From contig NZ_JAHWGT010000022.1 of the NCBI RefSeq assembly GCF_020873895.1, forward strand, positions 1-64,000: DNA of 64,000 nt. Direction: 5' to 3'. Source of the stretch: Streptomyces sp. DH12. GTDB lineage: Bacteria; Actinomycetota; Actinomycetes; Streptomycetales; Streptomycetaceae. Below are positions 48,848 through 60,249 of this stretch, one piece after another (the first letter of the stretch is position 1; every line of letters begins with the position of its first letter). Under the pieces are notes generated by a model that was not told the DNA's origin, did not search any database, and saw only the letters and a list, made by a program, of their open reading frames with translations. A program made the translations under genes and the position numbers.

Positions 48848-49003
48848 GGGGAACTCTCTCCTGCGGTCAAATGTGTGATGGGCAGGAGGTTAGCCGGGCG
48901 GCCCCGGCGGGCGGAAATCAACGGGCCCCGCGCGCCCCGCCGCCGCGGGCCCCGGCGCGGTCTCGCCGCTCCCCCGCCGCACCGCCGCGCCCGCCTGACG
49001 GGC

Positions 49004-49543
49004 TCACTGCCGGCGCAGCGGCAGATGGGCGCCCATCACGGCGTACGGCCGCGCCGCGCTGGGGAAGTGGACCTGGCGGGCCAGGTCCCGGTAGCCGAGG
49101 GAGCGGTAGAGCCGGCGGGCGGGGCTCTCGACGTCGATGGCGGAGAGGAGGGAGCGGGGCTCGTCGGCCGTGCCCGTGATGGTGGTGATCAGCTCGGTGC
49201 CGATGCCCCGGCCCTGGTAGTCGGGGTGGACGTGCAGTTCGGTGATGACGAAGGCGTCGTCCAGCCAGGACTCGCCGCCCTCGCGGACCAGGTAGGGCTG
49301 GACGACCGTCGACCACCAGTGGACGCGCTCGTTGGGCATCCCGTACACGAAGCCGACGAGCCGGCCCGAGGAGGTGGTCGCCCCGTACGCGCGGGCGCCG
49401 CGGCAGGCCATGTGGCGGACCACGATGTGGCGGCGCACGGCGACCTCGCCCTCGCTGAGGCCGAAGGCGACGGCCTGTACGGCCAGCGCGTCGTCCGCCC
49501 GCGCGACGAGGTCGAGCGGTCCGACCACCACGGCGTCATCCAT
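49004..49543 (-). CDS. GNAT family N-acetyltransferase
   Basis: A 179-residue GCN5-related acetyltransferase. The acetyl-CoA-binding motif is VHPDYQGRGIGTELI (about residues 106-120), with the C-terminal ARRLYRSLGYRDL helix-strand typical of the fold. The substrate is unknown. ATG 49543 lies 59 bases from the stop of the upstream GNAT gene, so the two are probably co-transcribed. Confidence 0.9.
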   Translation of the reverse strand: MDDAVVVGPLDLVARADDALAVQAVAFGLSEGEVAVRRHIVVRHMACRGARAYGATTSSGRLVGFVYGMPNERVHWWSTVVQPYLVREGGESWLDDAFVITELHVHPDYQGRGIGTELITTITGTADEPRSLLSAIDVESPARRLYRSLGYRDLARQVHFPSAARPYAVMGAHLPLRRQ

Positions 49544-49602
49544 GGTCGAACCCTACGTCGCCGCACCGCCGTCCGAACAGCTCGCGCGGGGCGGCGCGGT
49601 GG

Positions 49603-50448
49603 TCAGAACAGGACACTCATGAACGCGCCCACCTCGCGGAAGCCGACCCTGCGGTAGGCGGCGCGGGCGGGGGCGTTGTAGTCGTTGACGTACAGGCTGA
49701 CGACGGGGGCGACGTCGGCGAGGGCGTAGCGCAGCACGGCCGCCATGCCGGTCTCGGACAGGCCGCGGCCGCGGTACTCCGGGTCGACCCAGACGCCCTG
49801 GATCTGGCAGGCCCGGGGCGTGGCCGCGCCGATCTCGGCCTTGAAGACGACGCGGTCGTCCTCGACCCGGGCGAAGGAGCGCCCGGCGGCGACCAGCTCG
49901 GCGACGCGCGCCTGGTACAGCAGCCCGCCGTCGCCGGCGGTGGGCGAGACGCCGACCTCCTCGGTGAACATCGCCACGCACGCCGGCATGATCAGGTCCA
50001 TCTCGTCCCTGCGGACGCGGCGGACCAGCGGGTCGGGCGCGACGTCCGGGGCGGGCCGCTCGGTGACCATGAGCGGCTGGTGGGGCCGTACGTCACGCGC
50101 GGGGCCCCAGCTGGGTTCGAGGAGCCGCCACAGTTCGGCGGTGGCCTGCGCGGGGCCCACGATCGAGGAGCAGCGGCGCCCGGAGCGGCGGGCGCGGTCG
50201 GCGAAGGCGCGGACGGCCTCGGGGGTGGCGCAGATGGGGACGAGGTTGGCGCCGGCGTAGCACAGGGAGCGCAGCCGCCCCTCGGAGTACCAGCCCCACA
50301 TCTCGCCGCCGAGGCGCCACGGGTCGAGGCCGGCCGCCTGGACGCGGGCGGTGACGAACGCGTTGGCGACGGGGTCGCTCTCCAGGACGGCGAGCGCGGC
50401 GCCGAGGTCCCCGGGTTCGAGGACCCGGGTTGTGGTGTGCGTCAACAC
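49603..50448 (-). CDS. GNAT family N-acetyltransferase with N-terminal DUF4081-like domain
   Basis: A 281-residue protein. The N-terminal half resembles DUF4081 (ALAVLESDPVANAFVTARVQ; LCYAGANLVPI). The C-terminal half is a GNAT domain with VWVDPEYRGRGLSETGM (about 224) and ARAAYRRVGFREVG. The start is GTG 50448, whose ribosome-binding site is weak. It is next to ispG on the same strand, 166 bases away with a hairpin between. Confidence 0.88.
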   Translation of the reverse strand: MLTHTTTRVLEPGDLGAALAVLESDPVANAFVTARVQAAGLDPWRLGGEMWGWYSEGRLRSLCYAGANLVPICATPEAVRAFADRARRSGRRCSSIVGPAQATAELWRLLEPSWGPARDVRPHQPLMVTERPAPDVAPDPLVRRVRRDEMDLIMPACVAMFTEEVGVSPTAGDGGLLYQARVAELVAAGRSFARVEDDRVVFKAEIGAATPRACQIQGVWVDPEYRGRGLSETGMAAVLRYALADVAPVVSLYVNDYNAPARAAYRRVGFREVGAFMSVLF

Positions 50449-50510
50449 GAGGGGGCCTCACCAGTGGGTCTGTCGGTCACCGCACTGTACCCGGCGCTCC
50501 GGCGACCTGA

Positions 50511-50545
50511 CGGGGCCCGCGGACGGGGGACGCGGGCGGGCCCCG
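50511..50545 (-). terminator. Hairpin after ispG
   Basis: CGGGGCCCGC (50511-50520) pairs with GCGGGCCCCG (50536-50545), a 10-bp stem with a 15-nt loop about 70 bases past the ispG stop. Confidence 0.5.
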
Positions 50546-50614
50546 GTGGGCGTCGGCGGGCCGCGCGGACCCGCGTCCCGGCCGCCGCGGGCGGCCGGGC
50601 GCAGGCGGCGGGGG

Positions 50615-51769
<1,155 letters not shown>

Positions 51770-51929
51770 CTGCTGTGCAACCCCAAGGTGTGGATCGAGG
51801 TCCCGTATCGGCGGGCTCCAGGGCTTCGAGATTACAGGTGGCGTACTGCCGCCAGCACATCGCGGCGGGGCGCGCCGCCGTGTAGGGAGCGGCCGGGCGC
51901 GCCCGCGCGCCCGGCCGTACACCCGGGTG

Positions 51930-53231
51930 CTACGAGATCTTCACCGGGTTCACGATGTCGGCGAGCAGCACGAGCACCGTGAAGCAGATGAAGACGCCCG
52001 CGACGACGTACGCGACCGGCATGAGCTTGGCGACGTCGAAGGGGCCGGGGTCGGGGCGCCGGAAGACCCGCGCCACGTTCCGCCGCACGGACTCCCACAG
52101 GGCGCCGGCGATGTGCCCGCCGTCCAGGGGGAGCAGCGGCAGCATGTTGAAGAGGAACAGCGAGAGGTTGAACGTCGCCAGCACCAGCAGGAAGGACGCG
52201 ACGATGTTCTGCGTCGGCACGTCGAGGTTCATCACCTCGCCGCTGATGCGGGCGGCGCCCACGATGCCGACCGGGGAGTCGGCCTTGCGCTCGCCGTCGC
52301 CGAACGTGGCGTTCCACAGGTCGGGGATCTTGCCGGGGAGCGCGATCACGGCGTGCACGCCGTCCTCGATCATGTCGCCCATGCGGTCCACGGACTCGCC
52401 GAAGCCGAGCGGGACGATCTCCGTCTTGGCGGCGAAGCCCAGGTAGCCGGCGGCGACGTACTGGCCGGGCACGGCCTCGCCGTCGGCGTCCTTGCGCACC
52501 ACCAGGTTCTTCTCCAGCGTGGGGTGCAGGTCCAGCCGCTGCCCGTCGCGCTCCACGGTGACGGTGGCGGGGCCGATGGTGTCGCGGATGCGGGCGGAGA
52601 GCTCGGCCCAGTCGGCGACGGGCTCGCCGTCGAAGGCGACGATGCGGTCGCCCTCGCGCAGCCCGGCCGCGTGCGCCGGGGAGGGCCGGTCGCTCGGGGC
52701 GCAGGTGTCGCGCTCCTCGCTCTGGGCGATGACGCACTTCTGCACGCCGGCGACCTCGGTGGTCTGGGTGGCGAAGCCGAAGGACATGGCGACGCCGAGG
52801 AAGATCGCGACGGCCAGTACGAGGTTCATGAACGGCCCGGCGAACATGACGATCACGCGCTTCCACGGCTTGCGCGTGTAGAAGAGCCGCTTCTCGTCGC
52901 CGGGCTGCAGCTCCTCGTACGCCGCCGAGCGGGCGTCCTCGATCATGCCGCGCCAGGGGGAGGTCGAGCGGGCCTCGATGCGGCCGTCCGTGCCGGGCGG
53001 GAACATCCCGATCATGCGGATGTAGCCGCCCATCGGGATGGCCTTGATGCCGTACTCCGTCTCGCCCTTGTGCCGCGACCACAGGGTGGGGCCGAAGCCG
53101 ACCATGTACTGGGGGACGCGGATGCCGAAGAGCTTCGCCGTGGAGAGGTGGCCGAGCTCGTGCCAGGCGATGGAGAACAGCAGCCCCACGGCGAACAGCA
53201 CGATGCCGAGGAGCGTGAGCAGAACCGTCAT
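51930..53231 (-). CDS. rseP: Site-2 intramembrane metalloprotease RseP family
   Basis: M50 protease that cuts within membranes, probably anti-sigma factors or signal-peptide remnants. The 433-residue protein has the zinc motif HELGH (H24-H28) in the first transmembrane helix, a PDZ domain in the middle ([19 protein letters not shown], about 210), and the second motif [10 protein letters not shown] near residue 365. ATG 53231 overlaps the dxr stop (ATGA), so the two are coupled, as in many bacteria. Confidence 0.94.
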   Translation of the reverse strand: MTVLLTLLGIVLFAVGLLFSIAWHELGHLSTAKLFGIRVPQYMVGFGPTLWSRHKGETEYGIKAIPMGGYIRMIGMFPPGTDGRIEARSTSPWRGMIEDARSAAYEELQPGDEKRLFYTRKPWKRVIVMFAGPFMNLVLAVAIFLGVAMSFGFATQTTEVAGVQKCVIAQSEERDTCAPSDRPSPAHAAGLREGDRIVAFDGEPVADWAELSARIRDTIGPATVTVERDGQRLDLHPTLEKNLVVRKDADGEAVPGQYVAAGYLGFAAKTEIVPLGFGESVDRMGDMIEDGVHAVIALPGKIPDLWNATFGDGERKADSPVGIVGAARISGEVMNLDVPTQNIVASFLLVLATFNLSLFLFNMLPLLPLDGGHIAGALWESVRRNVARVFRRPDPGPFDVAKLMPVAYVVAGVFICFTVLVLLADIVNPVKIS

Positions 53232-54487
53232 GCGCCGACCTCCACCGTCGTCCCGGCGGCCTTCGCCGCCAGCTCCCGGGCCCGCGCGCGGGCCCACGTC
53301 TCCGCTTCCATGACGTCCTGGACCGTCAGCGGGGTTCCCGGGGCGGGTGCGCCGTGCTCGGCGACGACCTCGGTGACCGTGTCCATGATGCCGGTGAAGG
53401 GGAGCCGGCCGGCGAGGAAGGCGTCGACGCACTCCTCGTTGGCGGCGTTGAAGACGGCCGGGGCGGTGCCGCCCAGCTCGCCGACGTGCCGGGCGAGGCC
53501 GACGGACGGGAAGGCCTCGGTGTCGAGCGGGAAGAACTCCCAGGTCGACGCCGTGGACCAGTCGAACGCCGGGGCCGCGTCGGGGACGCGCTGGGGCCAG
53601 CCGAGACCGATCGCGATGGGGCCGCGCATGTCGGGCGGGGTGGCCTGGGCGAGGGTCGAGCCGTCCGTGAACTCCACCATCGAGTGCACGTACGACTGCG
53701 GGTGGACGACGACCTCGATGCGGTCGAAGGGGATGTCGTAGAGCAGGTGGGCCTCGATCACCTCCAGGCCCTTGTTGACGAGCGTGGCGCTGTTGACCGT
53801 GATGACGGGGCCCATCGCCCAGGTGGGGTGGGCCAGCGCGTCCTCGCGGGTGACATCGGCCAGCTCGGCGCGGGTGCGGCCGCGGAAGGGGCCCCCGGAG
53901 GCGGTGACGACGAGCTTGCGGACGTCCGCGCGGGTGCCGGCGGCCAGCGCCTGGAAGAGAGCGGCGTGCTCGGAGTCGACCGGGATGATCTGGCCCGGCT
54001 CCGCGAGGGCCTTCACCAGCGGGCCGCCGACGATGAGCGACTCCTTGTTGGCGAGGGCCAGCGTGCGCCCCGCCCGGAGCGCGGCGAGCGTCGGCGCCAG
54101 CCCGATGGAGCCGGTGATGCCGTTGAGCACGGTGTGGCAGTCGGAGGCCGCGACGTGGGTGGCGGCGTCCGGCCCCGCCAGGACCTCCGGCAGCGGCTCG
54201 GAGCCGTAGAGCGCCCGCAGCGCCTCCCGCAGCGCGGGGACCGCGTCCTCGCGGGCCACGGCCACCGTGCGCACCCGCAGCCGGTGCGCCTGCTCGGCGA
54301 GGAGGCCGACCCTGCCGCCGGCGGCGGACAGCGCGGTGACGCGGAACCGGTCGGGGTTGCGCAGGGCCAGGTCGATGGCCTGGGTGCCGATGGACCCGGT
54401 GGAGCCGAGGACGACGACGTCCCGGCGGCCTTCGGTGGGATCGAAGGCGATGTGCGGGTCGGCGAGGGGTGATGGGCTGTCGCTCAT
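53228..54487 (-). CDS. dxr: 1-deoxy-D-xylulose 5-phosphate reductoisomerase
   Basis: NADPH-dependent second step of the MEP pathway. The 419-residue protein has [10 protein letters not shown] (about 28-37) for [25 protein letters not shown] and [12 protein letters not shown]. The start ATG 54487 is chosen for family fit; the frame is open upstream into non-homologous sequence antisense to the IclR gene. A translational overlap with rseP is present. Confidence 0.95.
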   Translation of the reverse strand: MSDSPSPLADPHIAFDPTEGRRDVVVLGSTGSIGTQAIDLALRNPDRFRVTALSAAGGRVGLLAEQAHRLRVRTVAVAREDAVPALREALRALYGSEPLPEVLAGPDAATHVAASDCHTVLNGITGSIGLAPTLAALRAGRTLALANKESLIVGGPLVKALAEPGQIIPVDSEHAALFQALAAGTRADVRKLVVTASGGPFRGRTRAELADVTREDALAHPTWAMGPVITVNSATLVNKGLEVIEAHLLYDIPFDRIEVVVHPQSYVHSMVEFTDGSTLAQATPPDMRGPIAIGLGWPQRVPDAAPAFDWSTASTWEFFPLDTEAFPSVGLARHVGELGGTAPAVFNAANEECVDAFLAGRLPFTGIMDTVTEVVAEHGAPAPGTPLTVQDVMEAETWARARARELAAKAAGTTVEVGA

Positions 54488-54733
54488 GCCCCCCATTCTT
54501 GCCGCATCCGCCCCGGCCTTTGACCGGGTCCCCCGGCGGGATCCCCCGGAGGGTCCCACTCCGCTCCCTCCTCCGGCGCGGACTGCGCCGCGTCGCGGCC
54601 GCGGGGGCGCGGCGACACGTCGGAACTCCTTCACTCGGCGGGCCGGTCCCGGGAACATGTCCGCGGAGACCAGGGCCGGGGCCGCGCGGCTGTTCGGGGG
54701 ACGCGGCCGGGTCACGCCATCCGGGGGGATGCC

Positions 54734-55408
54734 ATGGACACAGCCGTACGCGCCGGGGCGGCGGGCGGGGGACGCGGGGTGCTGGAGGGGGCGTTCGCCC
54801 TGCTGGAGGCCCTGCGCCGGCACGGCGACGAGGCGGGGGTGACCGAACTGGCGGTCGCCTGCGGACTGCCCAAGAGCACGGCGCACCGGCTGCTGGAGCA
54901 GTTGGTGGCGCTCCGGGCCGTGGAGCGGCACGGCCTGCGCTACCGGCTGGGCGCGCAGCTCTACCGGCTCGGCCAGGGCTGGCAGCCGCACCCGGGGCTG
55001 CGGGGGGCGGGGCGCCTGCCGCTGCACCGGCTGCGGGCCGCCACCGGAGGCAGCGTGCTGCTGGCGGTGATGCGCGAGGAGCGGGCCCTCACGGTCTGTT
55101 CGGTGCCCGGCCGGGTGGAGTCGCTGGTGCCGGTCCGGGACGGCGGGGCGTTCCCGCTGGACACGGCGCTGGGCAAGGCGCTGCGCGGCCCGGTGCGCGG
55201 CGGCGCCGTACTGGACCGGGAGGAGGTGGTGGCGGGAGTCTGCTGCGCCGCGCTGCCGGTGCGGTCCCCGGCGGGGGCCGTGGTGGGTGCGGTGGCCGCG
55301 ATGGTGGAGGCGGGCCAGCGGCTGGAGGTGGTGGCGGGCCGGGTCGCGGAGGCGGCCGCCGCCGTCACCCGCGCGCTGGCCCGGTCGCGTGTCGAGGTGC
55401 GGCCGTGA
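54734..55408 (+). CDS. IclR-type transcriptional regulator
   Basis: A 224-residue regulator. The N-terminal winged helix-turn-helix reads [37 protein letters not shown] and [12 protein letters not shown], characteristic of IclR. The effector domain is shorter than the usual 180 residues and lacks a clear GRxxPL-type motif, so the ligand site may be reduced. The start is ATG 54734. It is divergent from dxr (about 245 bases) and followed by a small secreted protein gene. Confidence 0.85.
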   Translation: MDTAVRAGAAGGGRGVLEGAFALLEALRRHGDEAGVTELAVACGLPKSTAHRLLEQLVALRAVERHGLRYRLGAQLYRLGQGWQPHPGLRGAGRLPLHRLRAATGGSVLLAVMREERALTVCSVPGRVESLVPVRDGGAFPLDTALGKALRGPVRGGAVLDREEVVAGVCCAALPVRSPAGAVVGAVAAMVEAGQRLEVVAGRVAEAAAAVTRALARSRVEVRP

Positions 55409-55547
55409 GGCGCGTCCGGCCGCGTTCCGCTGAGTGGGACGCGCGTGGAGGCGAGTCGGTGGCGGCGGGCAGGGTGGAGCCGTGCCGGGGGAAGGCACGG
55501 GCCCCGCGGGACGACGCGGGGCCACCACACCGGAGGGGGAACCAACC

Positions 55548-56009
55548 ATGCGTGGAATCGTTCGAGTGGCCGCAGCCGCCCTCGTCCCGCTCGCCGGCGT
55601 CGCCGGCTTCGCCGGGACGGCGCAGGCCGAGCCGATCGACTACGTCCGCATCGAGCTGCTGCAGCTGACCTGCCACCAGCAGAGCGAGGGCGATCACGAC
55701 GAGGCCTACCTGAAGGTCACCGACGCCAACGGCAACGCCGTCAAGGTGTGGCCCGGAAGCCTCAAGTACCAGACGATGGGCGCGGGTTACGTGCGGTCGA
55801 TGGCGGACGGCAACGGCAACGCGGCCCTCGTCCTCGGCAAGCAGCAGGCCCGCACCATGACGCTGTGGGACGACGACACGACGAGCGGCGACGACAAGCT
55901 CGGCTCGACGCTCGTCACCGGCAGCGAGGCGGGCGCCGAGGTCCAGTACCGCTCGCTGGAGGGGTCCGGCGGCGTCTACACCATCGCCTACCGGGTCATC
56001 GACATCTGA
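55548..56009 (+). CDS. Small secreted protein
   Basis: A 153-residue protein with a clear signal peptide ([20 protein letters not shown], cleavage after AQA at about residue 27). The mature part, about 126 residues, is polar and beta-rich ([29 protein letters not shown]). No known catalytic motif is visible. The start is ATG 55548 with GGAGGGG upstream. It follows the IclR gene by 139 bases and is capped by a strong hairpin. Confidence 0.88.
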   Translation: MRGIVRVAAAALVPLAGVAGFAGTAQAEPIDYVRIELLQLTCHQQSEGDHDEAYLKVTDANGNAVKVWPGSLKYQTMGAGYVRSMADGNGNAALVLGKQQARTMTLWDDDTTSGDDKLGSTLVTGSEAGAEVQYRSLEGSGGVYTIAYRVIDI

Positions 56010-56035
56010 CGGCCCCGGCGCCCCCGCGCGCCGGT

Positions 56036-56068
56036 CCGCCGGGCGGGTGCCGCGCACCCGCCCGGCGG
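56036..56068. terminator. Bidirectional hairpin terminator
   Basis: A 15-bp perfect stem (56036-56050 with 56054-56068) and a 3-nt loop, between the convergent secreted-protein and acyl-CoA dehydrogenase genes. Confidence 0.8.
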
Positions 56069-56093
56069 CGCACCGCACGCCGCTCCGGCGCCG

Positions 56094-58031
56094 TCAGCGG
56101 ATGGGGCGGTGGACGTTCTCCCGGGTCGAGGGGCCGGGGGTGGCGTCGGCGATCCAGGGGCCGTCGCCGCTGGGGTCGAGGACGCCCTCCTCCAGCCATG
56201 TGTACCGGCCGGCGAGGACGCCCTTGACGATCCGGCCGTCCAGGTCGTCGGTGTTGGCCCACAGCCGGCCGAACAGCTCCTCCGTCCGCAGCCGCGACTG
56301 GCGGCAGAAGGCGTCGGCCAGCTCGTACGCCGCGCGCCCGTCGTCACCGGTGGTGCGCAGCAGTTCGGCGCGCACGCAGGCGGCGCTCATCGCGAACAGC
56401 TCCGCGCCGATGTCGACGACGCGGCCGAGGAAGCCCTGCTTCGTCTCCATGCGGCCCTGCCAGCGGGACATGGCGTAGAAGGTGGAGCGGGCCAGCTTGC
56501 GGGAGGTGCGCTCGACGTAGCGCAGGTGGGCGGAGAGGTCGGCGTGCCCGGGGTGGCGGAACTCGCCGTACGCGCCGGGCAGCCGGCCCGGTCCCGCGAC
56601 GAGCTTGGGCAGCCAGCGGGCGTAGAAGACCCCGGCCTGGGCGCCCGCCTTCGCCTTGTCGCCGAGGGTCTTGTCGGGGTCGATGATGTCGCCGGCGACG
56701 GCGAGGTGGGCGTCGACGGCCTCGCGGGCGATCAGCAGGTGCATGATCTCCGTCGAGCCCTCGAAGATCCGGTTGATGCGCAGGTCGCGCAGGAGCTGCT
56801 CGGCGGGGACGGCCCGTTCGCCGCGGGCGGCCAGGGACTCGGCGGTCTCGTAGCCGCGGCCGCCGCGGATCTGGACCAGCTCGTCGGCGATGAGCCAGGC
56901 CATCTCGGAGCCGTACAGCTTGGCGAGGGCGGCCTCGATGCGGATGTCGTTGCGGTCCTCGTCGGCCATCTGGCTGGCGAGGTCGACGACGGCCTCCAGG
57001 GCGAAGGTGGTGGCGGCGATGAAGGAGATCTTCGCGCCGACGGCCTCGTGCCGGGCGACCGGCTTGCCCCACTGTTCGCGTACGGAGGACCACTCGCGGG
57101 CGATCTTCAGGCACCACTTGCCGGCGCCCACGCACATCGCGGGCAGGGAGAGGCGCCCGGTGTTGAGGGTGGTCAGGGCGATCTTCAGGCCGGCGCCCTC
57201 GGGACCGATGCGGTTCGCGGCCGGGACGCGCACCCGGTGGAAGCGGGTGACGCCGTTCTCCAGGCCGCGCAGGCCCATGAAGGCGTTGCGGTGCTCGACG
57301 GTGACGCCCTCGGAGCCGGCCTCGACGATGAACGCGGTGATGCCGCCCTTGTGGCCCTCGGACTTCGGCACGCGGGCCATGACGACCATCAGGTCGGCGA
57401 CGACGCCGTTGGTGGTCCACAGCTTGACGCCGTCGATGACGTACGCGTCGCCGTCGGGCACGGCCGTGGTGGCCAGCCGGGCGGGGTCGGAGCCGACGTC
57501 GGGCTCGGTGAGGAGGAAGGCGGAGATGTCGGTGCGGGCCAGGCGCGGGAGGTAGGTCTCCTTCTGCTCCTGGGTGCCGAACTGCTTGAGCGGCTGCGGC
57601 AGGCCGATCGACTGGTGGGCGGAGAGCAGCGCGCCGACGGCGGGGCTGACGGAGCCGACGAGGGCGAGGGCCTTGTTGTAGTACACCTGGGTGAGGCCGA
57701 GGCCGCCGTACCTGGTGTCGATCTTCATGCCGAGCGCGCCGAGTTCCTTGAGGCCGTCGACCACCGCGTCGGGGATGCGGGCCTCGCGCTCGATCAGTGC
57801 GCCGTCGATCGTCGTCTCGCAGAAGTCGCGCAGCTTGGCGAGGAACTCCTCGCCGCGCTGGGCGTCCTCGGCGGGCGGCAGGGGGTGCGGGTGGACCAGG
57901 TCGAGCCGGAAGCGGCCGAGGAACAGCTCCTTGGCGAAGCTGGGCTTGTGCCAGTCCTGCTGGCGGGCGGCCTCGGCGACCTGGCGGGCCTCGCGTTCGG
58001 AGACTTTGGGCTTGTGGTGTGGGCCGGACAT
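56094..58031 (-). CDS. Acyl-CoA dehydrogenase (large, C-terminally extended)
   Basis: A 645-residue flavoprotein of the acyl-CoA dehydrogenase family, likely for fatty acid or acyl-CoA beta-oxidation. Seen are ISAFLLTEPDVGSDPARL (FAD/substrate loop, about 173), GITAFIVEAGSEGVTV, LTTLNTGRLSLPA and the C-terminal INRIFEGSTEIMHLLIA. It is longer than the common 380-400 residue form, resembling very-long-chain-type enzymes with an additional helical domain. ATG 58031 has a GAGGTGAG site. The chain-length specificity cannot be told. Confidence 0.92.
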   Translation of the reverse strand: MSGPHHKPKVSEREARQVAEAARQQDWHKPSFAKELFLGRFRLDLVHPHPLPPAEDAQRGEEFLAKLRDFCETTIDGALIEREARIPDAVVDGLKELGALGMKIDTRYGGLGLTQVYYNKALALVGSVSPAVGALLSAHQSIGLPQPLKQFGTQEQKETYLPRLARTDISAFLLTEPDVGSDPARLATTAVPDGDAYVIDGVKLWTTNGVVADLMVVMARVPKSEGHKGGITAFIVEAGSEGVTVEHRNAFMGLRGLENGVTRFHRVRVPAANRIGPEGAGLKIALTTLNTGRLSLPAMCVGAGKWCLKIAREWSSVREQWGKPVARHEAVGAKISFIAATTFALEAVVDLASQMADEDRNDIRIEAALAKLYGSEMAWLIADELVQIRGGRGYETAESLAARGERAVPAEQLLRDLRINRIFEGSTEIMHLLIAREAVDAHLAVAGDIIDPDKTLGDKAKAGAQAGVFYARWLPKLVAGPGRLPGAYGEFRHPGHADLSAHLRYVERTSRKLARSTFYAMSRWQGRMETKQGFLGRVVDIGAELFAMSAACVRAELLRTTGDDGRAAYELADAFCRQSRLRTEELFGRLWANTDDLDGRIVKGVLAGRYTWLEEGVLDPSGDGPWIADATPGPSTRENVHRPIR

Positions 58032-58261
58032 GGAGGGCTCACCTCACCGCGGATCGGGGGCGGCCGTCCGGTGGGCGTGCCGGACGGTGCTACCCGTCCG
58101 TATTACCCGATGGCAGCGAGTACGAAAAGCCGGCCGGCGCGCCCGCACAGCGGCCTCGCCACGCCGTCTCCGACCTGCGGGGCTCCGCTCACCTGCGCGA
58201 ACGCCGGGCACATCCGCCCGCATCTTCACCCGTCCGTGCGAATCCCGACGGGCGGCCGGGC

Positions 58262-59374
58262 TCAGTCGACGGACGTCCGCCCTCGGCCCGGCGCCTGGGG
58301 CGCCTTCGCGGCCGCCGCTTCCGCCTTGGCGTCGCTCACCGCGGCGTCGGCCTGCTTCACGGCCTCGTCGGCGGCCGTGGCGGCGTCGAACGCGACCGTC
58401 GAGCCCGCCGCCTCCAGCGCCGGAGGCAGCCCTCCGTCCGACGTGTCCCCGGCGTCCGCGGCCGCCGCCGCCCCGGTGTGCGCGGGCTGGGAAGGGCCCG
58501 CCGCCGACTGGTCGCCGAACGCGCTCGTGACGGTCCGGATCGCCTCGGTCAGCTCCCCCGGGATCACCCAGAACGTGTTGTTGTCGCTGCTCGCCAGGTG
58601 CGGGAGCGTCTCGAGGTACTTGTAGGCCAGGACCTTCGCGTCGGCGTTGTTGCGATGGACGGCCTGGAAGACGAGCTCCACCGCCTTCGCCTCGCCGTCC
58701 GCCCGAAGGATCATGGCCTGCTGCGTGCCCTGCGCCTCCAGGATGTCCTTCTGCTTCGTGCCCTCCGCGGTGAGGATCTTGGCCTGTCGCTCGCCTTCGG
58801 CGTGGAGGATGGCCGCGCGCTTGTCACGCTCCGCCCGCATCTGCTTCTCCATCGCCTCCTTGATGGTGTGCGGCGGGTCGATGGCCTTGATCTCGACGCG
58901 GTTGACCCGGATGCCCCACTTGCCGGTGGCGTCGTCGAGGACGGCGCGGAGCCGCGAGTTGATCTCCTCTCGGGAGGTGAGCGTCTCCTCCAGGTCCATG
59001 CTGCCGATGACGTTCCGCAGCGTGGTGACGGTGAGCTGGTCGATCGCCTGGAGGTAGTCGGCGACCTCGTAGGCCGCCGCCCGCGGGTCGGTGATCTGGT
59101 AGTAGAGCACGGTGTCGATGTTCACCACGAGGTTGTCCTCGGTGATCACCGGCCTGGGGTCGGACGAGTAGACCTGCTCGCGCACGTCGAGTTTGGTGTT
59201 GATGCGGTCCGCCACCGGCAGGACCAGGTTCAGGCCGGGCTGCAGGGTGCGGCGGTAGCGGCCGAACCGCTCGATGTTGTAGCGGCGCGCCTGCGGGACG
59301 ATCCGCACGCTGGAGGCCACGAGGAAGACGACGACGATCGCCGCCACGAGGATGGGGATGACCACTGGGTCCAC
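58262..59374 (-). CDS. SPFH/band 7 stomatin-like membrane protein
   Basis: A 370-residue stomatin-type protein. The N-terminal transmembrane helix (residues 3-22) is followed by VRIVPQARRYNIERFGRYRRTL, SPFH motifs and a coiled coil (EKQMRAERDKRAAILHAEGE; LQAVHRNNADAKVLAYKYL-like end). The C-terminal tail is Ala/Asp-rich. GTG 59374 has GGAGG upstream. With NfeD directly upstream in the same direction (27-bp gap) it forms the classic NfeD-SPFH pair that organises membrane microdomains. Confidence 0.93.
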   Translation of the reverse strand: MDPVVIPILVAAIVVVFLVASSVRIVPQARRYNIERFGRYRRTLQPGLNLVLPVADRINTKLDVREQVYSSDPRPVITEDNLVVNIDTVLYYQITDPRAAAYEVADYLQAIDQLTVTTLRNVIGSMDLEETLTSREEINSRLRAVLDDATGKWGIRVNRVEIKAIDPPHTIKEAMEKQMRAERDKRAAILHAEGERQAKILTAEGTKQKDILEAQGTQQAMILRADGEAKAVELVFQAVHRNNADAKVLAYKYLETLPHLASSDNNTFWVIPGELTEAIRTVTSAFGDQSAAGPSQPAHTGAAAAADAGDTSDGGLPPALEAAGSTVAFDAATAADEAVKQADAAVSDAKAEAAAAKAPQAPGRGRTSVD

Positions 59375-59401
59375 GGTGCCTCCACTGCCGGGTTCAGCCG
59401 T

Positions 59402-59839
59402 TCATGGAAGGAGCTCTCGGGGATAGACGACGGCCGTGGCGCCTTCGATCTCCATGACGTCCACCAGCGCCCCGACCGGGATCACGTGGCTCTCGTCGAG
59501 GGCGCGGGCGGACCACTCCTCGCCGGAGAGCCTGACCAGGCCCCGGGTGGCGGTGACCTCCCGGACGACCTCCGCCCGCTTGCCGATCAGCGCGTCGCTG
59601 CCCTCGCGCACGACGGGCTGCTGTGCCGTGAGCCGCAGCGCGAGGGGGCGGACGACGGCGAGGCCCGCCGCCGCCACCACTCCGAAGGCGATCAGCTGGC
59701 CGAGGGCGCCGACGCCCACACCGGCGACCACGGCGGCGACCAGCGCGGCGCCCGCCAGCAACCCGAAGACCAGCGTCAGGGTGAAGAACTCCGCGGCACC
59801 CAGCACCCCGGCGGCGAGCAGCCATACGAACCACGGCAT
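59402..59839 (-). CDS. NfeD family membrane protein
   Basis: A 145-residue NfeD1b-type protein. Membrane helices occupy about residues 3-70 (FVWLLAAGVLGAAEFFTLTLVFG), followed by an OB-fold C-terminus (ALIGKRAEVVREVTATRGLVRLSGEEW). ATG 59839 has a GAAGGAGGG site. It is the upstream partner of the stomatin-like gene. Confidence 0.93.
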   Translation of the reverse strand: MPWFVWLLAAGVLGAAEFFTLTLVFGLLAGAALVAAVVAGVGVGALGQLIAFGVVAAAGLAVVRPLALRLTAQQPVVREGSDALIGKRAEVVREVTATRGLVRLSGEEWSARALDESHVIPVGALVDVMEIEGATAVVYPRELLP

Positions 59840-60137
59840 CGGATCGCCCTCCTTCACGGGGCCTTTCCACCAAGCTACTCCGCGGAGCGCCGGGCGGACA
59901 GGGACCGCGACCGCGGTCCGTGACCGTCCGGGGGTCGCCGTGTCGCGAGGGTCCGCGCCCGGTCCGGGCCGCCCGGCCGCCCGCCGGCCGGGACAAAAGA
60001 GGCGGCCGGAGCCCCCGCACAGAGGAATCCTGACACCGCCCCTGAACTGGGGTTTCTTCCTCACCTGCGGAAACGGTTCGAACTTCCTTCCGCATCTTCA
60101 CGCATGCGGCCTTATTTTCCCGCTTCCGGCCGCCCCC

Positions 60138-60155
60138 GTGTTCCCACGGGAACAC
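60138..60155. promoter_or_regulatory. Perfect-arm palindrome, possible operator
   Basis: GTGTTCCC and GGGAACAC flank AC, an 18-bp dyad with perfect 8-bp arms. It resembles a dimeric repressor site. The cognate regulator is unknown. Confidence 0.35.
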
Positions 60156-60207
60156 GGCTGAGAACACACTGCTGCGGGCCCTCCGAACGGGGCATCCGGC
60201 GCCGTCT

Positions 60208-60249
60208 TCAGAGGAGCCGGGCGAAGATCCGGGCCCGGTTGTGGAACAT
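60208..60249 (-). CDS. Possible 13-codon micro-ORF
   Basis: On the minus strand ATG 60249 opens MFHNRARIFARLL and stops at 60208. A GAGGGG-type ribosome-binding site lies about nine bases upstream. It lies about 370 bases upstream of nfeD. There is no similarity or conservation evidence, so this is only a candidate. Confidence 0.2.
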   Translation of the reverse strand: MFHNRARIFARLL

